DNA of 64,000 bases, from the NCBI GenBank assembly GCA_016946835.1, contig JACVTC010000137.1, positions 16,001-80,000 on the forward strand, in the 5' to 3' direction. The notes under the pieces are model-generated. The model was not told the origin of the DNA. It saw only the letters and a program-made list of their open reading frames with translations, and made no database searches. The translations under genes and the position numbers were made by a program. The stretch comes from Neocallimastix lanati (nom. inval.) (lineage: Eukaryota > Neocallimastigomycota > Neocallimastigomycetes > Neocallimastigales > Neocallimastigaceae). Of this stretch, positions 1-12,171 are shown piece by piece; position 1 is the stretch's first letter; the number at the start of each line of letters is the position of its first letter.

Positions 1-334
1 TAAATTAAAGATAAATATTAAAGTAATCTAAATAAAAACAATAGAAATAAAAATTATGGATTAATATAATTTAATAAGTATTTATTTAATAAAATAAAAA
101 AAAAATAAATATCCATATTTTTATAATTTAAAAATAAATCTTTTTTAAATAAAACTAACGCTACAGTAATTTTTTAAACTTTTTATAATAAAAAGTATAA
201 ATAGCAAATATAAATATTGGCTCTGTATTAAAACATAATTTCAGTATAATTTTTTTCATTTATAAATTGAATAAAACAGTTTTAAATTTATAAATAAATA
301 AATAAATATATATCTAAAGAAAAGAAAAAGAAAA
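1..334. other. AT-rich upstream spacer
   Basis: Nearly pure A/T sequence before the first gene, with short A runs and a TAAA repeat just upstream of the start codon. No open frame or RNA gene was recognised. It presumably holds the promoter and 5' UTR of the following gene. Confidence 0.5.
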
Positions 335-2955
335 ATGGCGGTAATAAATAAGATATTTATATTATTGTTACTGATACAAACAGGTTTAGCTGGTACAGTA
401 ACTTACCTTCTTTTTAAAGAAGGAGCATATATAAGTATGGGAATACAAAGTGCTTTAATTTTTCTATCGGTTGTTATATCGTTTATGACATTTTGGACAA
501 ATAGTTTAAAATATTTATATATGGTAATTTTTTCATATAATTTATTTATTATTTATAAAACATGATATTTAAAAATATATAATAAAGAATAATCTAAAGA
601 AAAAGCAATGAACTTGGAAATTAAATATTAAATATATATATATAAATATTTTTTCATTTCATATTGTTATAAATTTTATATATCTTTTTAATATAAACTT
701 TTTATATTAGTATATAATAACCATGTTACTATGGTTAGTACTTGAAGTATTCTTATTTTTAGATATTTTTGGCATATTCCATGTATTAGATTCATTAGAT
801 GATTTAATTATAGGAACAACAGCCAAAAATAACTATAAAAATAATACAAATTCTATATTATCATTAACATCTTACCTATTTATGGGTTTATTGGCATCAA
901 TGGTAAGAATATAAATATTTATTATTATTGCTTATTATAATAAATAATTATAAATAAATTTTTAAAATTATATATTATTCAAAATAATTAATTATTGAAA
1001 AACTTTCAAAATATAAATTTTACTTAAAAAAAATAAATAATCATAATCTTAAAGTTATTAGGAACGATAGTTTCATGCTTTATAAAGTTAACGAAAACCG
1101 TTAAAAAAACTGATGAATATGGAAACGTTTACAGAAGTTCTAAAGTTGTATCAATCATTGGTCCAGGGGAAAAGAAAACTAGATTTGCTTCTCAAGTTAA
1201 TATCATCCGTAATAATGAAATGGAAGGTGATCCAGGAATTACAGTTATACCAAATAATAATAATTATTTCAATAGTCTCAATTTTAAGAAAGATAGTAGA
1301 AGAAAGGATATTGATTACAATAATTATAACAAACTTCAAAACGATAGTCCATCATCATTCTTAGGAGGTAATAGTCCACCAATGAGTAATAATACTGATT
1401 ATAATTATAATAGTTTAAGAAGAGTGAAAAATGATAATCAATTAAATGTACCAAAATCAAGATATAATGAGGATTATTATTCAATAATGCAAGATAGAAG
1501 TAATACTGATGTTAAATTTACTACTTTATCTCATGGTGTTAAACCAGAAGCACCACGTTCTATATTAAAGCAAGAAGATGATGCTAATAGAAGTAGTACA
1601 TGGGATAGAAGTGTTTCCTCAAGAAGAGGTCATGAAGCTCGTGAAAAGAATGAAAGAGCTAGAAATAGAGAAAGAATTAGAGAAAGAGAAAGAGAAAGAA
1701 TGAGAGATAGAAGTAGAAATAGAGATAGAGAAAGAGGAGATAGAACCAGAGATAGAGATAGAAGAGATAGAGGTGAAAGAAATATAGATGAAGATAGTCC
1801 AAGAAGTAGAAGTAATCGTGAAAAGGAAAGAAATAATTATAAAAGATATGAGGATGAAGAAGAAGAAGAAAAAGAAGAAAAAGAATTACATCCAGGAAAT
1901 ATTAGTTCCAGAGAAGAATTAGAATCCTATTTAAATAAAAGTAGTATGTCTATATATTTAAGTAAGAGTATGATAGATGAAAAGAATCCAAAATTTGTTT
2001 CTATGTTTGAAATTGAAGAAAATGCTTCCGATGTGGACTCAGAAGAAGACTTTACAATGAATCACTTTACTATTAAATGTAAAATCTGTAAAAAGGATAT
2101 ACCTATTGAAGAAGTTGAAAATCATCAATGTGAATCTAATAATATACCCCTTATTAATATAGAAACTGAAGAACATAAAAAGGAAATGGAAGAAAAGGCA
2201 AGAAAAGAACAAGAAGAAAAGGAAAGAAAGGAAAGAGAGGAAAGAGAAAAGAAGGAAAAAGAAGAAATGGAAAGAAAGGAAAAAGAAGAAAAAGAAAGAA
2301 AAGAAAAGGAAGAAGAAAGAGCACGTCAAAGGAAACAAAGAGAAAGAGAAAAAAGAAGGGAAGAACGTTCTAGAGAAAGAAGACGTGATGAAAGATCTCG
2401 AGAAAGAAAACCAAGTGTTCGTGATCGTGATCATGATAGAGATAGAGAAAGAAGAAGAAGAGATAAGGATGCTGAATGGGAACAAAGATATAATAATAAG
2501 GGCAGTAGTGATAGAACTAAAGATAGGGAAAGAGAAAGAGATAGAAGTGAAAGAAGAAGAAGAAAGGATGAAGAAGTTCGTGAAGGTGGACGTTATGAAA
2601 TTATTATAAATTATGATCAAATATTAAATGATGAAGTTTCCGTTAAAGTAGGAGATGTATTTGAAATTGAAAGAATATTTGAAGATGGCTGGTGTGTTGG
2701 AACGTAAGTTTTAAAAAATAAAATAGAAAATAAAAAATAAATAGAAATTAAAAAAAATAAATATTATAAATCTTTTTTTTTTAAAAAAAAAAAAAAAAAT
2801 TAAAGAAGATACTAATCTATCATTATTAATTATTTTTATATTATTAATTTATATCTAGTAATTTATCCACCAGTAAATGGGGTGCTATACCAGTAAATTG
2901 TTTAAATAATAAACAAGAACGTAGAAGAAGAATACAATCATTATACATGAGTTAA
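335..2955 (+). CDS. Four-helix membrane protein with RE/KE-rich region and C-terminal SH3 domain (Sho1-like topology)
   Basis: Four exons fit by phase: 335-523, 711-902, 1055-2703 and 2859-2955, giving about 708 residues. Donors are GTAATT, GTAAGA and GTAAGT; acceptors end TAG, AAG and TAG. Hydrophobic segments lie near residues 5-27, 36-54, 60-84 and 112-140. The middle is low complexity: Asn-rich, then Arg/Glu/Asp dipeptides (about 309-395). A Cys-x2-Cys ... His-x2-Cys cluster follows near 469-489, as in a small zinc knuckle, then a Glu/Lys/Arg stretch likely to form a helical rod (about 498-635). The C-terminus reads as SH3: acidic DEVSVKVGD, then EDGWCVG, then WGAIPVN across the last intron. 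Four helices plus a terminal SH3 recall the yeast osmosensor Sho1, but the charged region and zinc knuckle are not Sho1 features, so function is inferred from layout only. An earlier upstream exon cannot be excluded. Confidence 0.75.
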
Positions 2956-3486
2956 TGATATTGATAATAATAAATGAAGTTTTTTTTTAATGTTAAAAAA
3001 AAATATATATTCGTTAGTATAATTTTTTATTAAATAAAAATTTTTTATTAAATAAAAATTATACTAACATACTAATGAATAACAAAGGGAGGAAAAAAAA
3101 TTATATAAATTTTTAAATTAATAATTTATATTACCGTATCTTTTTTTTTTTTATTATTATTATTTATTTTTTAAGTATCATAAAAAAAAAAAATCATAGA
3201 CAGAATATTGATAAAATACAACTAAGTTAATTAATTCATAACAAAAATATCCAAAAAAAAAAAAGGAAAAAAAAAATTAGAGTATTTATAATTATTGAAA
3301 TGATATATATTTTTTTTTTCTTAATTACAAAAAATAAATTTTAAATAAATTTATTTAATTATGTATATATATCATATATATATATATAACAATAGAAGAA
3401 ATAATTTTTTTTTTATATTATTTAATATATATATATATATAATGTATGAAAAAAAGATTAGAAAAATAATTTAATATTGAAGAAAT

Positions 3487-3526
<40 letters not shown>

Positions 3527-3865
3527 TTATATATATATATATAATTAAATATTTATTATGTATTTTTATTTTTATTTTTTTAATTTTTTTATTTTTTCAC
3601 TTTATTTTATTTTATTTTTATTTATTATATTATTTAATAATTTATTTATTTATTTATTTTTTTTTTTTTAAAAAAAAAAAAATAAAAATAAATAAATAAA
3701 TAAATCAATAAGAAAAAATAAAGTGAAAAACGGTTAAAAAAAAAACGTAAATAATAATAAAAAAAATTATAAAAAAAATTAAAAAATAATAAAAAAAAAA
3801 AATAAAAAAATATATATATTAAAAAAAAAAAAAATAACAATAATTAAATCGTTTAATGATCATTG
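2956..3865. other. AT-rich spacer with inverted repeat and poly-T
   Basis: No gene seen. It contains a near-palindrome with 15-base arms (GTTAGTATAATTTTT at 3013 and its complement ending at 3068), which could act in 3' end formation of the upstream gene. A poly-T run of about 33 bases lies at 3489-3521 and short AT repeats follow. Confidence 0.5.
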
Positions 3866-4092
3866 TGTTAAATAATATTCTTTATAATCTGTTAAAGAGT
3901 CATGTATGAATTTTATGATTTATAATTATGCTAATTTTATTAAAATATTTTATGATAAAGAGTTACTAGCACTTTATTATTCTAAATTAAATACTTTTAT
4001 ATTAATACAACGTGGCTTATACGTTATTTATACTACAATATGCTTCAATACATTTGAAGCTTATTTTTCATACAATTTCACATATTCTAACA
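3866..4092 (-). repeat. LTR, 3' copy of the degenerate element
   Basis: 227 bases bounded by TGTTA and TAACA and abutting a polypurine-tract complement. The segment from about 3895 to 3990 matches the block starting near 5690 with few differences. The small open frame seen here is part of the LTR and not a gene. Confidence 0.55.
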
Positions 4093-4189
4093 TTCCCCCT
4101 TAAACCTAGTTATTCAATAATGAATAAATTGGTTTACTGGTGGATATGCGTATTTAAAATTATCCTATTTTATAATATTAACTTGATAC

Positions 4190-4515
4190 TATTAAACTGT
4201 TATATATATTTCTATTCTAAATTAACCTTTTATTTTATATAAATAAAGATATTATTAAACTGTTTTATATATTTCTATTCTATATTAACCTTTTATTTTA
4301 CATAAATAAAGTAATTTTATGTTATATTAATTATTTAATTTAATTTAAATATTGCTAAAATAATTTCTTAAAATATATTTATAATCTAATAATTTCCCCC
4401 TAATTTTACATAAATAAAGTAATTTTATGTTATATTAATTGTTTAATTTTATTTAAATATTGCTAAAATAATTTCTTAAAATATATTTATAATCTAATAA
4501 TTTCCCCCTAAAAAC
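4190..4515. repeat. Tandem duplications inside the LTR element
   Basis: Two adjacent direct duplications. A unit of about 60 bases containing ATTATTAAACTG and TTAACCTTTTATTTTA occurs twice (about 4190-4250 and 4250-4310). A unit of about 108 bases ending AATTTCCCCCTAA occurs twice (about 4297-4404 and 4405-4511). The second unit includes a CCCCCT block like the polypurine-tract complement at 4093. Confidence 0.6.
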
Positions 4516-5624
4516 TAAGTATTTAATATTTATTACACCATTAAAATTAGATGTATTTAAAACATCTCTTACAATATATGGTTTATATATTACCATTTAT
4601 TGGATGGAAACCTTTCTCTTGAAGGGTGATATTATACCATCTCAATCTGTGTAAAATACCTCTTATATATTAGGTTTTTACATCACTTTACAATTATAAT
4701 CCGCTTTTTATAGATTAGCGTTAACTTTTATATATTTTCGCTTTGTAGTTTTAGCGATAACTATTAATAAAATAAATTTGTTAATTTATATATGGATGTA
4801 CTTGATAAATCATAATCATGGGGTATTAAAATTGATTGCATTTATAATTAATTATATTATTCTAGTTATTAAAACTTATTAGTAAATAATATAAAATTGT
4901 TTCATAGCATAATTGATTAAAATTCAATATTTCAGTTATTTTTTTCTTTTGAAGGTTAATTTTATTAATTTTCACTATTAGGCTATTTTATTTATTTCCA
5001 AGATAATGTTATTTTTAAATATAGCTCAAAGAATCAGTAAAGTAACTTTAATACTTTATATAATTTTTGTTTTATTTTGTCTACTTCCCTCTAAAAATCC
5101 AAATTTTTAAAAGGATTTTATATATTTGGATTTTCTCATCATTATAATATTAATTATAGAAGTTTAATAACTTTAAAATATTTTTCAATCAATAAGTATA
5201 GTTTGTAGATGGATAAACATCATCCATTTATATATAACTCATGGTTATATTAATTATTTTATTTTACCTTTCATCAAGAAGGTTTGCATTATGATTATAT
5301 TGATTTAGTTATTATCTAAACCTATTTCACGCTAGGTTAAATAATACTATTATTGTTAGAATGTACCCCAGGAATTACCATTTTATTATATTTCCCTTGA
5401 ATATTTGGGATATTATATTTTAAATTATTTTGTATGGGATCTCTGACCTATAGTCTCCTCCATTATTGTAGTTTATATTAATATATATGCGTTTGATATG
5501 TATAAATACGCGTTTCTTCAATTTTTCAATCAGTTTTATTAGCTTTCTTAAAATTGACATAATGAGCAGCTTTTATCATAATTTAAAATTCAATTAAAAA
5601 AATTTTTTTTTTTTAATATAATAT

Positions 5625-5790
5625 TGTTACCGGCAAAAGATTCTTTTGCGAAGAATCTTTTTAAAAGTTAGATGAGACTCTTAATCTGCTAAGAGTCATG
5701 AATTTTATGATTTATAATTATGTCAATTTTATTAAAATATTTTATGATAAAGAGTTACTTGCACTTAATTATTCTAAATTAAATGCTTTG
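5625..5790 (-). repeat. LTR, truncated 5' copy
   Basis: Begins TGTTA and carries the same sequence as the other LTR from about 5690, but homology is lost near 5790. It contains two short inverted repeats: AAAGATTCTT paired with AAGAATCTTT at about 5637-5661, and GACTCTTA paired with TAAGAGTC at about 5675-5696. Confidence 0.5.
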
Positions 5791-6184
5791 TTATATTTTA
5801 AATATTTTGTAAATATGATCTCTTTATATATTTTATTTTTGATTTTATTAATTTTTTTTTTATTTAATTTTGAAATATATAAATTATTTAATATATACAA
5901 AAAATTTTTTTTATGATTGTTTTTTTAAATATTCCTTTATATATATATATATATATGAGGAATAAACTTTATTAATATTAAAAAAAATTTTTTTTTCTAA
6001 AATAAAAATTCTATGAAAATAACTTATTTATGTATTGAAATTAATTATATTAGTATAAAGATAATATAAATTTTATTTAATTATTATATAGTATTTCTCA
6101 AACATTTTATTTATTCAATTAAAATAAATTATAAAATTGATTTTTTATTTTAATTTTTTTTTTCATATTTTATTGATACAAAGA

Positions 6185-6221
<37 letters not shown>

Positions 6222-6959
6222 AGAAAATAACGGAATACTTAAATATAATAAATATAAATAATAAATATAAATAAAAAAAAAAAAAAAAAAAAAAAGAAAG
6301 AAAATAACGGAATACTTAAGTATAATAAATATAAATAATAAATATAAATAAATAAAGTAAATAAACATACTAACAAACAAACAAACAAAAATAAAAAAAA
6401 TAAAAATTAGAAAAAAAAAATTAATTAACGGATTATTTAAATTTGTATTCCATTATTATTGAAACAAAAAGATACAAAGAGTGAATTAAAAAATAAAAAT
6501 TAGAAAAAAAAAGAAAAAAAATTAACGGAATATTTAAATTTGTATTCCATTATTATTGAAACAAAAAGTGAAATAAAAAATAAAAAAATAAAAAAAAAAA
6601 AATTAACGGAATATTTAAATATAATATATAAATATATAATCCATATATTAAATAATAAATTATTTTAATGCTTATTATTAAAATTATTATTAAATTGTTA
6701 TAATTTAAACTATTAAAATATATAAATTGTTTAAATTATTATTACTTTAATTATTTATTATAATTTAAACTTTTACATTTTTAGATATTATAAAACTTTA
6801 ATATTTATATATTTTTAAAGTAATATTTGTTAAATAAAATTAGAAAGTACTCTAATTATAATATCATAAATTTATGTATAATGATATTAATATCTTAAAA
6901 ATAAATTAAATTTTTATTTATTTCTTGGATTATGTATATATATTTTATATTTTTAATAG
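5791..6959. other. AT-rich spacer before the array
   Basis: No gene is supported. It holds poly-A tracts and the TAACGG-type tandem repeat listed separately. Homology to the upstream regions of array copies 2-4 begins only near its right end. Confidence 0.5.
6180..6640. repeat. Degenerate tandem repeat with TAACGGAATA core
   Basis: Five occurrences of a core TAACGGAATA(C/T)TTAA, one altered to TAACGGATTA, separated by A-rich stretches. Flanks such as TTGTATTCCATTATTATTG recur after two of them. Spacing is irregular, so it looks like a decayed minisatellite. Confidence 0.6.
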
Positions 6960-7231
6960 TTTATTTAATAAATTAAATAAAATTTTATATTGACTAAAAT
7001 ATACATTTTTTTTTATATATAATAAATATAAATATCAAATATATTTAAAAATAAATTAAATTTCTAATTTATTTCTTGGATAATAATTATGAATACTATT
7101 TATTGGATTTTTATATTATTATGCTAAGATAATTTCTTGTAATGTTTTTCATTTATATATAGTTTTTAATTATTAATATAATATTTTTAATATATTAAAG
7201 TTTTTTTATAGTAATATAAAATATTAATTTC

Positions 7232-7274
<43 letters not shown>

Positions 7275-7344
7275 GAATAATATTATTATTATTATTTTTT
7301 ATTTTTTTATTAAAAATATTAAAATATTATTTAATAAATTTAAG

Positions 7345-7352
7345 TATAAAAG
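7345..7352 (+). promoter_or_regulatory. TATA-like box of array copy 1
   Basis: TATAAAAG followed by ATAAAG and a CTCTTT/CAAGTT block. The block is conserved upstream of all four array genes; here it lies 217 bases before the start codon. Confidence 0.45.
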
Positions 7353-7561
7353 ATAAAGATTTTTCTCTTTAATCAATTTTTTTTTCAAGTTATTTGTATT
7401 ATATTTGTAAATATATTCAAAAGAATTATCTTGTGTATATTATATAATAGTTTCATAATAAAATAAAAATAAATATTTTAAAAAAAAATATTTGAAAATA
7501 ATTTATTTTTTATTTTTTTTTATTAAAATTTTTTTTTTTAAAATTGAAATTTTAACTCAAT

Positions 7562-8871
7562 ATGATGTATCGTAAATTGTTTATAAATTTATTTATAATT
7601 TCGTTAATATCATTAAGTTTCGTTAGAGCTGATGATGAAATATCATCAACTGAAGAAATTATTTTAACTCCTGGCCCAATTACTGGTGAATATAAAAATA
7701 AAGATTTGGATGCTTCATATGATGAATCTTCTAGTGTTATGATTTCTTGTTCTGGTACTTCTTGTACTACAAGTAATGGTAGTGAAGGTATTTCTATTAA
7801 TGAAGGAAATGTTACTATTTCTGCCGCTGGTACTTACGTTCTTCAAGGTGATTTACAAGGTCAAGTTTATATTTCAGCTACAAAGGATGATTTTGTTCAT
7901 CTTATCTTAAATAATATGTCAATTACAAGTAATAATGGACCAGCACTTTTTGAAGTTGAATGTGATAAATTAGTCATTACAATGGTTGGAGAAAATTCGC
8001 TTACAGATTCTACTAATTATACGGTTGATGAAGATGAAGAACCTGATGGTTGTCTTTTTGCTAAAAGTGATCTTTCTTTCAATGGTGAAGGTACCCTCAC
8101 CGTTACCGGTAATTATAGTGAAGGTATTCGATGCAAGAAAGATTTGAAATTAGTTTCAGGAACGATTAATGTTTTTTCTAAAGAAAAAGGAATCAAAGCA
8201 AAGAATTCTGTTAGTATCAAAGAAGCAGTAATCAATGTTGAATCCGGAGATACCGCTATTAAAGCATGTAAAGATACTGATCCAGAAAAAGGATTTGTTG
8301 TCATTGATGGTGGTAGAATTGTAGTTAAGTCAGGAAAAGATGGTATTCATGCGGAAACACATCTTACAATTAATGGAGGATATATTGATGTTAGTGAAAG
8401 TGAAGAAGGACTTGAAGGACAAATGATTGATATTCAAGGAGGAGAAATTCATATTAATGCTAATGATGATGGAATTAATGCATCTAAAATTGGAGCCACT
8501 AATGATGAATTTGGACCAGGAGGAATGGGAAGTCCAGGAGGAATGGGAGGACCAGGAAGAATGAATGAATCTACCGAAACAATGAATCCCGAATCAGGAA
8601 ATATGGGAAATAGTCCATCTCAACAACCTGACACTACCATACTTCCAAATAATCCATCAGAACAAATTGAAAATACAGTTATTGATAATAATGAAGAAGG
8701 TACCACTCAATCTACTATGATTTCTTCAGATTCAGTTGAAACTTCCACTACAATCCCATCGACCACAATTGCCACTAAAACTATTCCAAGTAATATTAAT
8801 GAAATTAATTCTGGAAATGAACAAAATAATCAAGGAATTTCAACTAAAAATGTAATTCCAATTATCAATTC

Positions 8872-8908
<37 letters not shown>

Positions 8909-10798
8909 TCATTCGGTCAAAATAACAATTCTTTCGGTCGAAACAACAATTCCTTTGGACAACAAAACAACAATAATAATAACAACAATCCATTCGGTCA
9001 AAATAACAATAATAATAATAACAGTAATCCATTCGGTCAAAATAACAACTCTTTCGGTCAAAATAACAACTCCTTTGCACAACAAAACAAAAATAATAAC
9101 AACAACAATCCATTCGGTCAAAATAATAACAATAATAACAACAACAATTCATTTGGTCAAAATAACAACAATAATAACAACAACAATCCATTCGGTCAAA
9201 ATAACAACAATAATAACAACAACAATCCATTTGGTCAAAATAACAACAATAATAACAACAATAATCCATTCGGTCAAAATAACAACTCTTTTGGTCAAAA
9301 TAACAACTCCTTTGCACAACAAAACAAAAATAATAACAACAACAATCCATTCGGTCAAAATAACAATTCCTTTGGACAACAAAATAACAATAATAATAAC
9401 AACAATCCATTTGGCCAAAATAGCAACTCTTTTGGTCAAAATAACAATTCCTTCGGTCAAAATGATAACTTTATTGGTCAACAACCTAATAAGATTACTA
9501 CTACTAAAACAATTCCAAATGTTATTCCAACTGGTAATGCTGTTCGAGTATCAAACAATAATACTCAAAAGAGTAACCCTGGTGAAAAAATAAATCAACC
9601 AATTAATCAACCAATTAATCAACCAGTTCAACAACCACAACATCAAGGAAACAATTATAATTCTAATCAACCAATTAATCAACCAGTTCAACAACCACAA
9701 CATCAAGGAAACAATTATGATTCTAATCAACCAATTAATCAACCAGTTCAACAACCACAACATCAAGGAAACAATTATAATTCTAATAATAAGATTAATT
9801 CTAATAAAGGTCGTATTATTAAAACCGTTTATAAAACTGTCACTTCCACAAGAAAGAACATAATTCCTACTTTACCAGTAAATGGAGACAAATTTGGAAA
9901 TAATAATTATCAAAATAATAATTATCCAAATAATAATTATCAAAATAATAATTATCAAAATAATAATAATAATAAAAATAATAATAATTATTATTCTCAA
10001 AACAGAAATAGTAATGGTCGCGTTGTAAAGAGAGGAAATACAGCAAATGATGAACAGGTTTATATTAAGATCACTGGAGGAAAAGTTTACGTAAAGATTG
10101 ATGGTGGTGATGTCGATGGTATTGACTCTAACGGTTCTCTTTATATTGGAGGAGAATCAGAAGTTTACGTTAGTAATGGATCAGGTGATATTTATGGTAA
10201 TATGGCCTCTTTGGATGCTGAAGGCTCTAACGTTATTGATAATGGAGCAACAGTTATTGTTACAGCCTCAGGTATGAATAATGGAGGAATGGGAGGTGGA
10301 CCAGCAAGACAAAGTCAAGGAGGACCAAATAATAATCAAATGAATATGGATGATCAGACTAATCAAACGACTCAAAATAGCCAATTTAATCCAAATGAAA
10401 TTCCAGAAAATCCTAATAATAGTACTCAACCACCACAATTTGAAGGATTTAAACAAAACTTCAATCAGACTGAATTTGGTGAATTTGGTGGTCCAATGGA
10501 TGGAGAAATGAGAAGTCATGGTGGCATGGGTGGTGGACCAGGTGGACAAGGTGGACCAGGTGGTATGGAATCAGGATCCATTAAACAAGCAAATATTCAA
10601 ATGACAGTTAATTTACAAGAAGCTGGTTCTGAAATTACAGTAACGGATAGTGAAGGTAATATCATTATTTCTCATCAACCTGAAACCTCCTATTCTAAGA
10701 TTCTTATTTCCTCTCCAAAACTTGTTGAAGGAGCTACCTACACTGTTGTAGCCGGAACTGAAACTCAAACTGCTACTGCATCTGTTGATTCTTCTTAA
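7562..10798 (+). CDS. Secreted Cthe_2159-type polysaccharide-binding beta-helix protein with Asn-rich linker, copy 1
   Basis: Single open frame, 1078 residues, starting MMYRKLF with a signal peptide to about residue 23 (cut after VRA). Residues about 65-310 form short turns with recurring motifs (EGIRC, KGIKAK, TAIKAC, DGIHAE, EGLEGQ, DGINAS), typical of the right-handed beta-helix family founded by Clostridium thermocellum Cthe_2159 (DUF4353), which binds cellulose and pectin-type polymers. Six Cys lie in this part. A linker then interrupts the helix: Gly/Met-rich, Ser/Thr-rich, NPFGQNNN repeats (about 437-640), three QPINQPVQQPQHQGNNY repeats (about 678-741), then NNY(Q/P) repeats. After a dibasic KR at 823-824 the helix resumes (GGKVYVKIDGG, DVDGIDSNG), followed by a Gly-rich stretch and the family's C-terminal module ending TATASVDSS. 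It likely coats the cell surface or contacts plant polysaccharide. Copy 1 alone has GEFGGPMDGEM near the C-terminus. Confidence 0.9.
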
Positions 10799-11558
10799 AT
10801 TATTATTATATAAATATATATGTATATAACTCAATAAATAATACATCCTAATGAAAATTATTTATAATTTAATATTCATATATAGTTTTATTAATTTATG
10901 TAAAAAAAAAAAAAATTTTTTTTTTTAGTAGTTTATATAATTAATAACTATCTATTCATATTAAGGAATATTTAATAGATTTTTTATTTTATTTTATTTT
11001 TTTTTAAGTTAATTGATAACTTTATTATCTATATTATTTATCGTATTAATAAAAATATTTATACATTCAAAAATATTTAATAGTTTTATTAATTAAAAAC
11101 TATAATAAAAATGTAATTTTAATTAAAAAATAAAAAAAATAAAAAAAATAAAAAAAACAAATAAAGATAAAAAGTTTTTATCTGAACCACTATAATGCCA
11201 TAATGAGTAAAAACTAAATAAAGATAAAAAATTTATTATTAAAAGTTAGTTTTAATATATTTTGATGAAATAAAAAAAATATTTTTATAAAAAGTCATAT
11301 CTACTTAGATATATAAAACATGTTTTAATATATTTGAAGAAATAAAAAAATATTTTTATAAAATTTATATCTACTTATATATATGAATAAATATATAATA
11401 GTTTTTCTTATTAATACATATATTTAATTGTTCAATAAATGTAATTTTAATTAAAAAAAATAAAAAATAATGAAAAAAAATATATTATTTATAAAAATTT
11501 ATATCTACTTAGATATATCAAAGTATACATCAAAAGTAAAATGGTCTAAATTGTTTAG

Positions 11559-11602
<44 letters not shown>

Positions 11603-11965
11603 AAAAATCTTTAAAAATCCTTGTTTAATTGATATAAACTCATTTTTATAATAAAAAAAAATTACATATATAATTATGAAAAATTAACAATGAATTATTA
11701 TTATTATTACTATTTTATATAAATATATTTAAACTTTTTTATATATTGATACACTTTTTTTTTCTTTTAAATAGATATAAAAAATTACTTCAAAGTACAT
11801 ATTTTAATCATTCAATTTAAATATTTTATTTTTTATTTTATATATATAATATTGATTAATATATTATTTATAATTAATATATTAATACACTTTTTTTTTT
11901 TAAATAGAAATAAAAAATTACTTCAAAGTACATATTTTAATCATTCAATTTAAATATTTCATTTT

Positions 11966-12009
<44 letters not shown>

Positions 12010-12133
12010 GATTTAATATATTATTTATAATTAATAATTAAAATAAATAAATTCAGATTTTAAATGCTTCATTTATAATTTACATGAAATGATCTGATTT
12101 TTACATAAAAACAAAAAGAAATATAATTATTGT

Positions 12134-12171
12134 CATTTCCAAAATAGAAGTAATTTTATCTTTTGGAAATG
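12134..12171. repeat. Short hairpin in unit 1 spacer
   Basis: CATTTCCAAAA and TTTTGGAAATG form an 11-base stem around a 16-base loop. The same stem recurs in unit 2 at 18882-18919. Confidence 0.55.

Larger units (their letters stand above)
3866..5790 (-). mobile_element. Degenerate LTR retroelement, probably Copia-like
   Basis: Two related blocks in the same orientation flank about 1.5 kb of AT-rich, stop-riddled DNA. The left block begins TGTTA and ends TAACA, the short inverted ends expected of an LTR. Immediately beyond that end (4093) lies TTCCCCCTT, which on the minus strand is a purine tract AAGGGGGAA, as expected just before a 3' LTR. So the element reads on the minus strand. The interior has no intact frame; near 5205-5240 the minus strand holds a TATAAATGGATGATG stretch that could be a relic of the reverse transcriptase YVDD box, but this is weak. 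No target-site duplication was established. Confidence 0.5.

Noticed and set aside
3906-4242. Small open frames starting MNFMIYNY, with a near copy at 5698
   Set aside because: They lie in the two LTR blocks and are conserved only because the LTR is repeated.
6180-6640. Spaced TAACGG repeats considered as a CRISPR array
   Set aside because: Repeat units are irregular, the spacers are A-rich low-complexity DNA, and the host is a eukaryote.
8871-9480. FG repeats read as a nucleoporin
   Set aside because: The protein has an N-terminal signal peptide and an extracellular beta-helix; the FG content comes from NPFGQ/NSFGQ repeats in a secreted linker.
8871-9593. Long minus-strand and alternate-frame open reading frames across the NPFGQ repeats (also at 15586, 22722 and 30612)
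   Set aside because: They are Tyr/Cys/Ile/Val-rich mirror translations of an Asn/Gln repeat and vary in step with the repeat; the plus-strand frame with signal peptide and domains is the gene.
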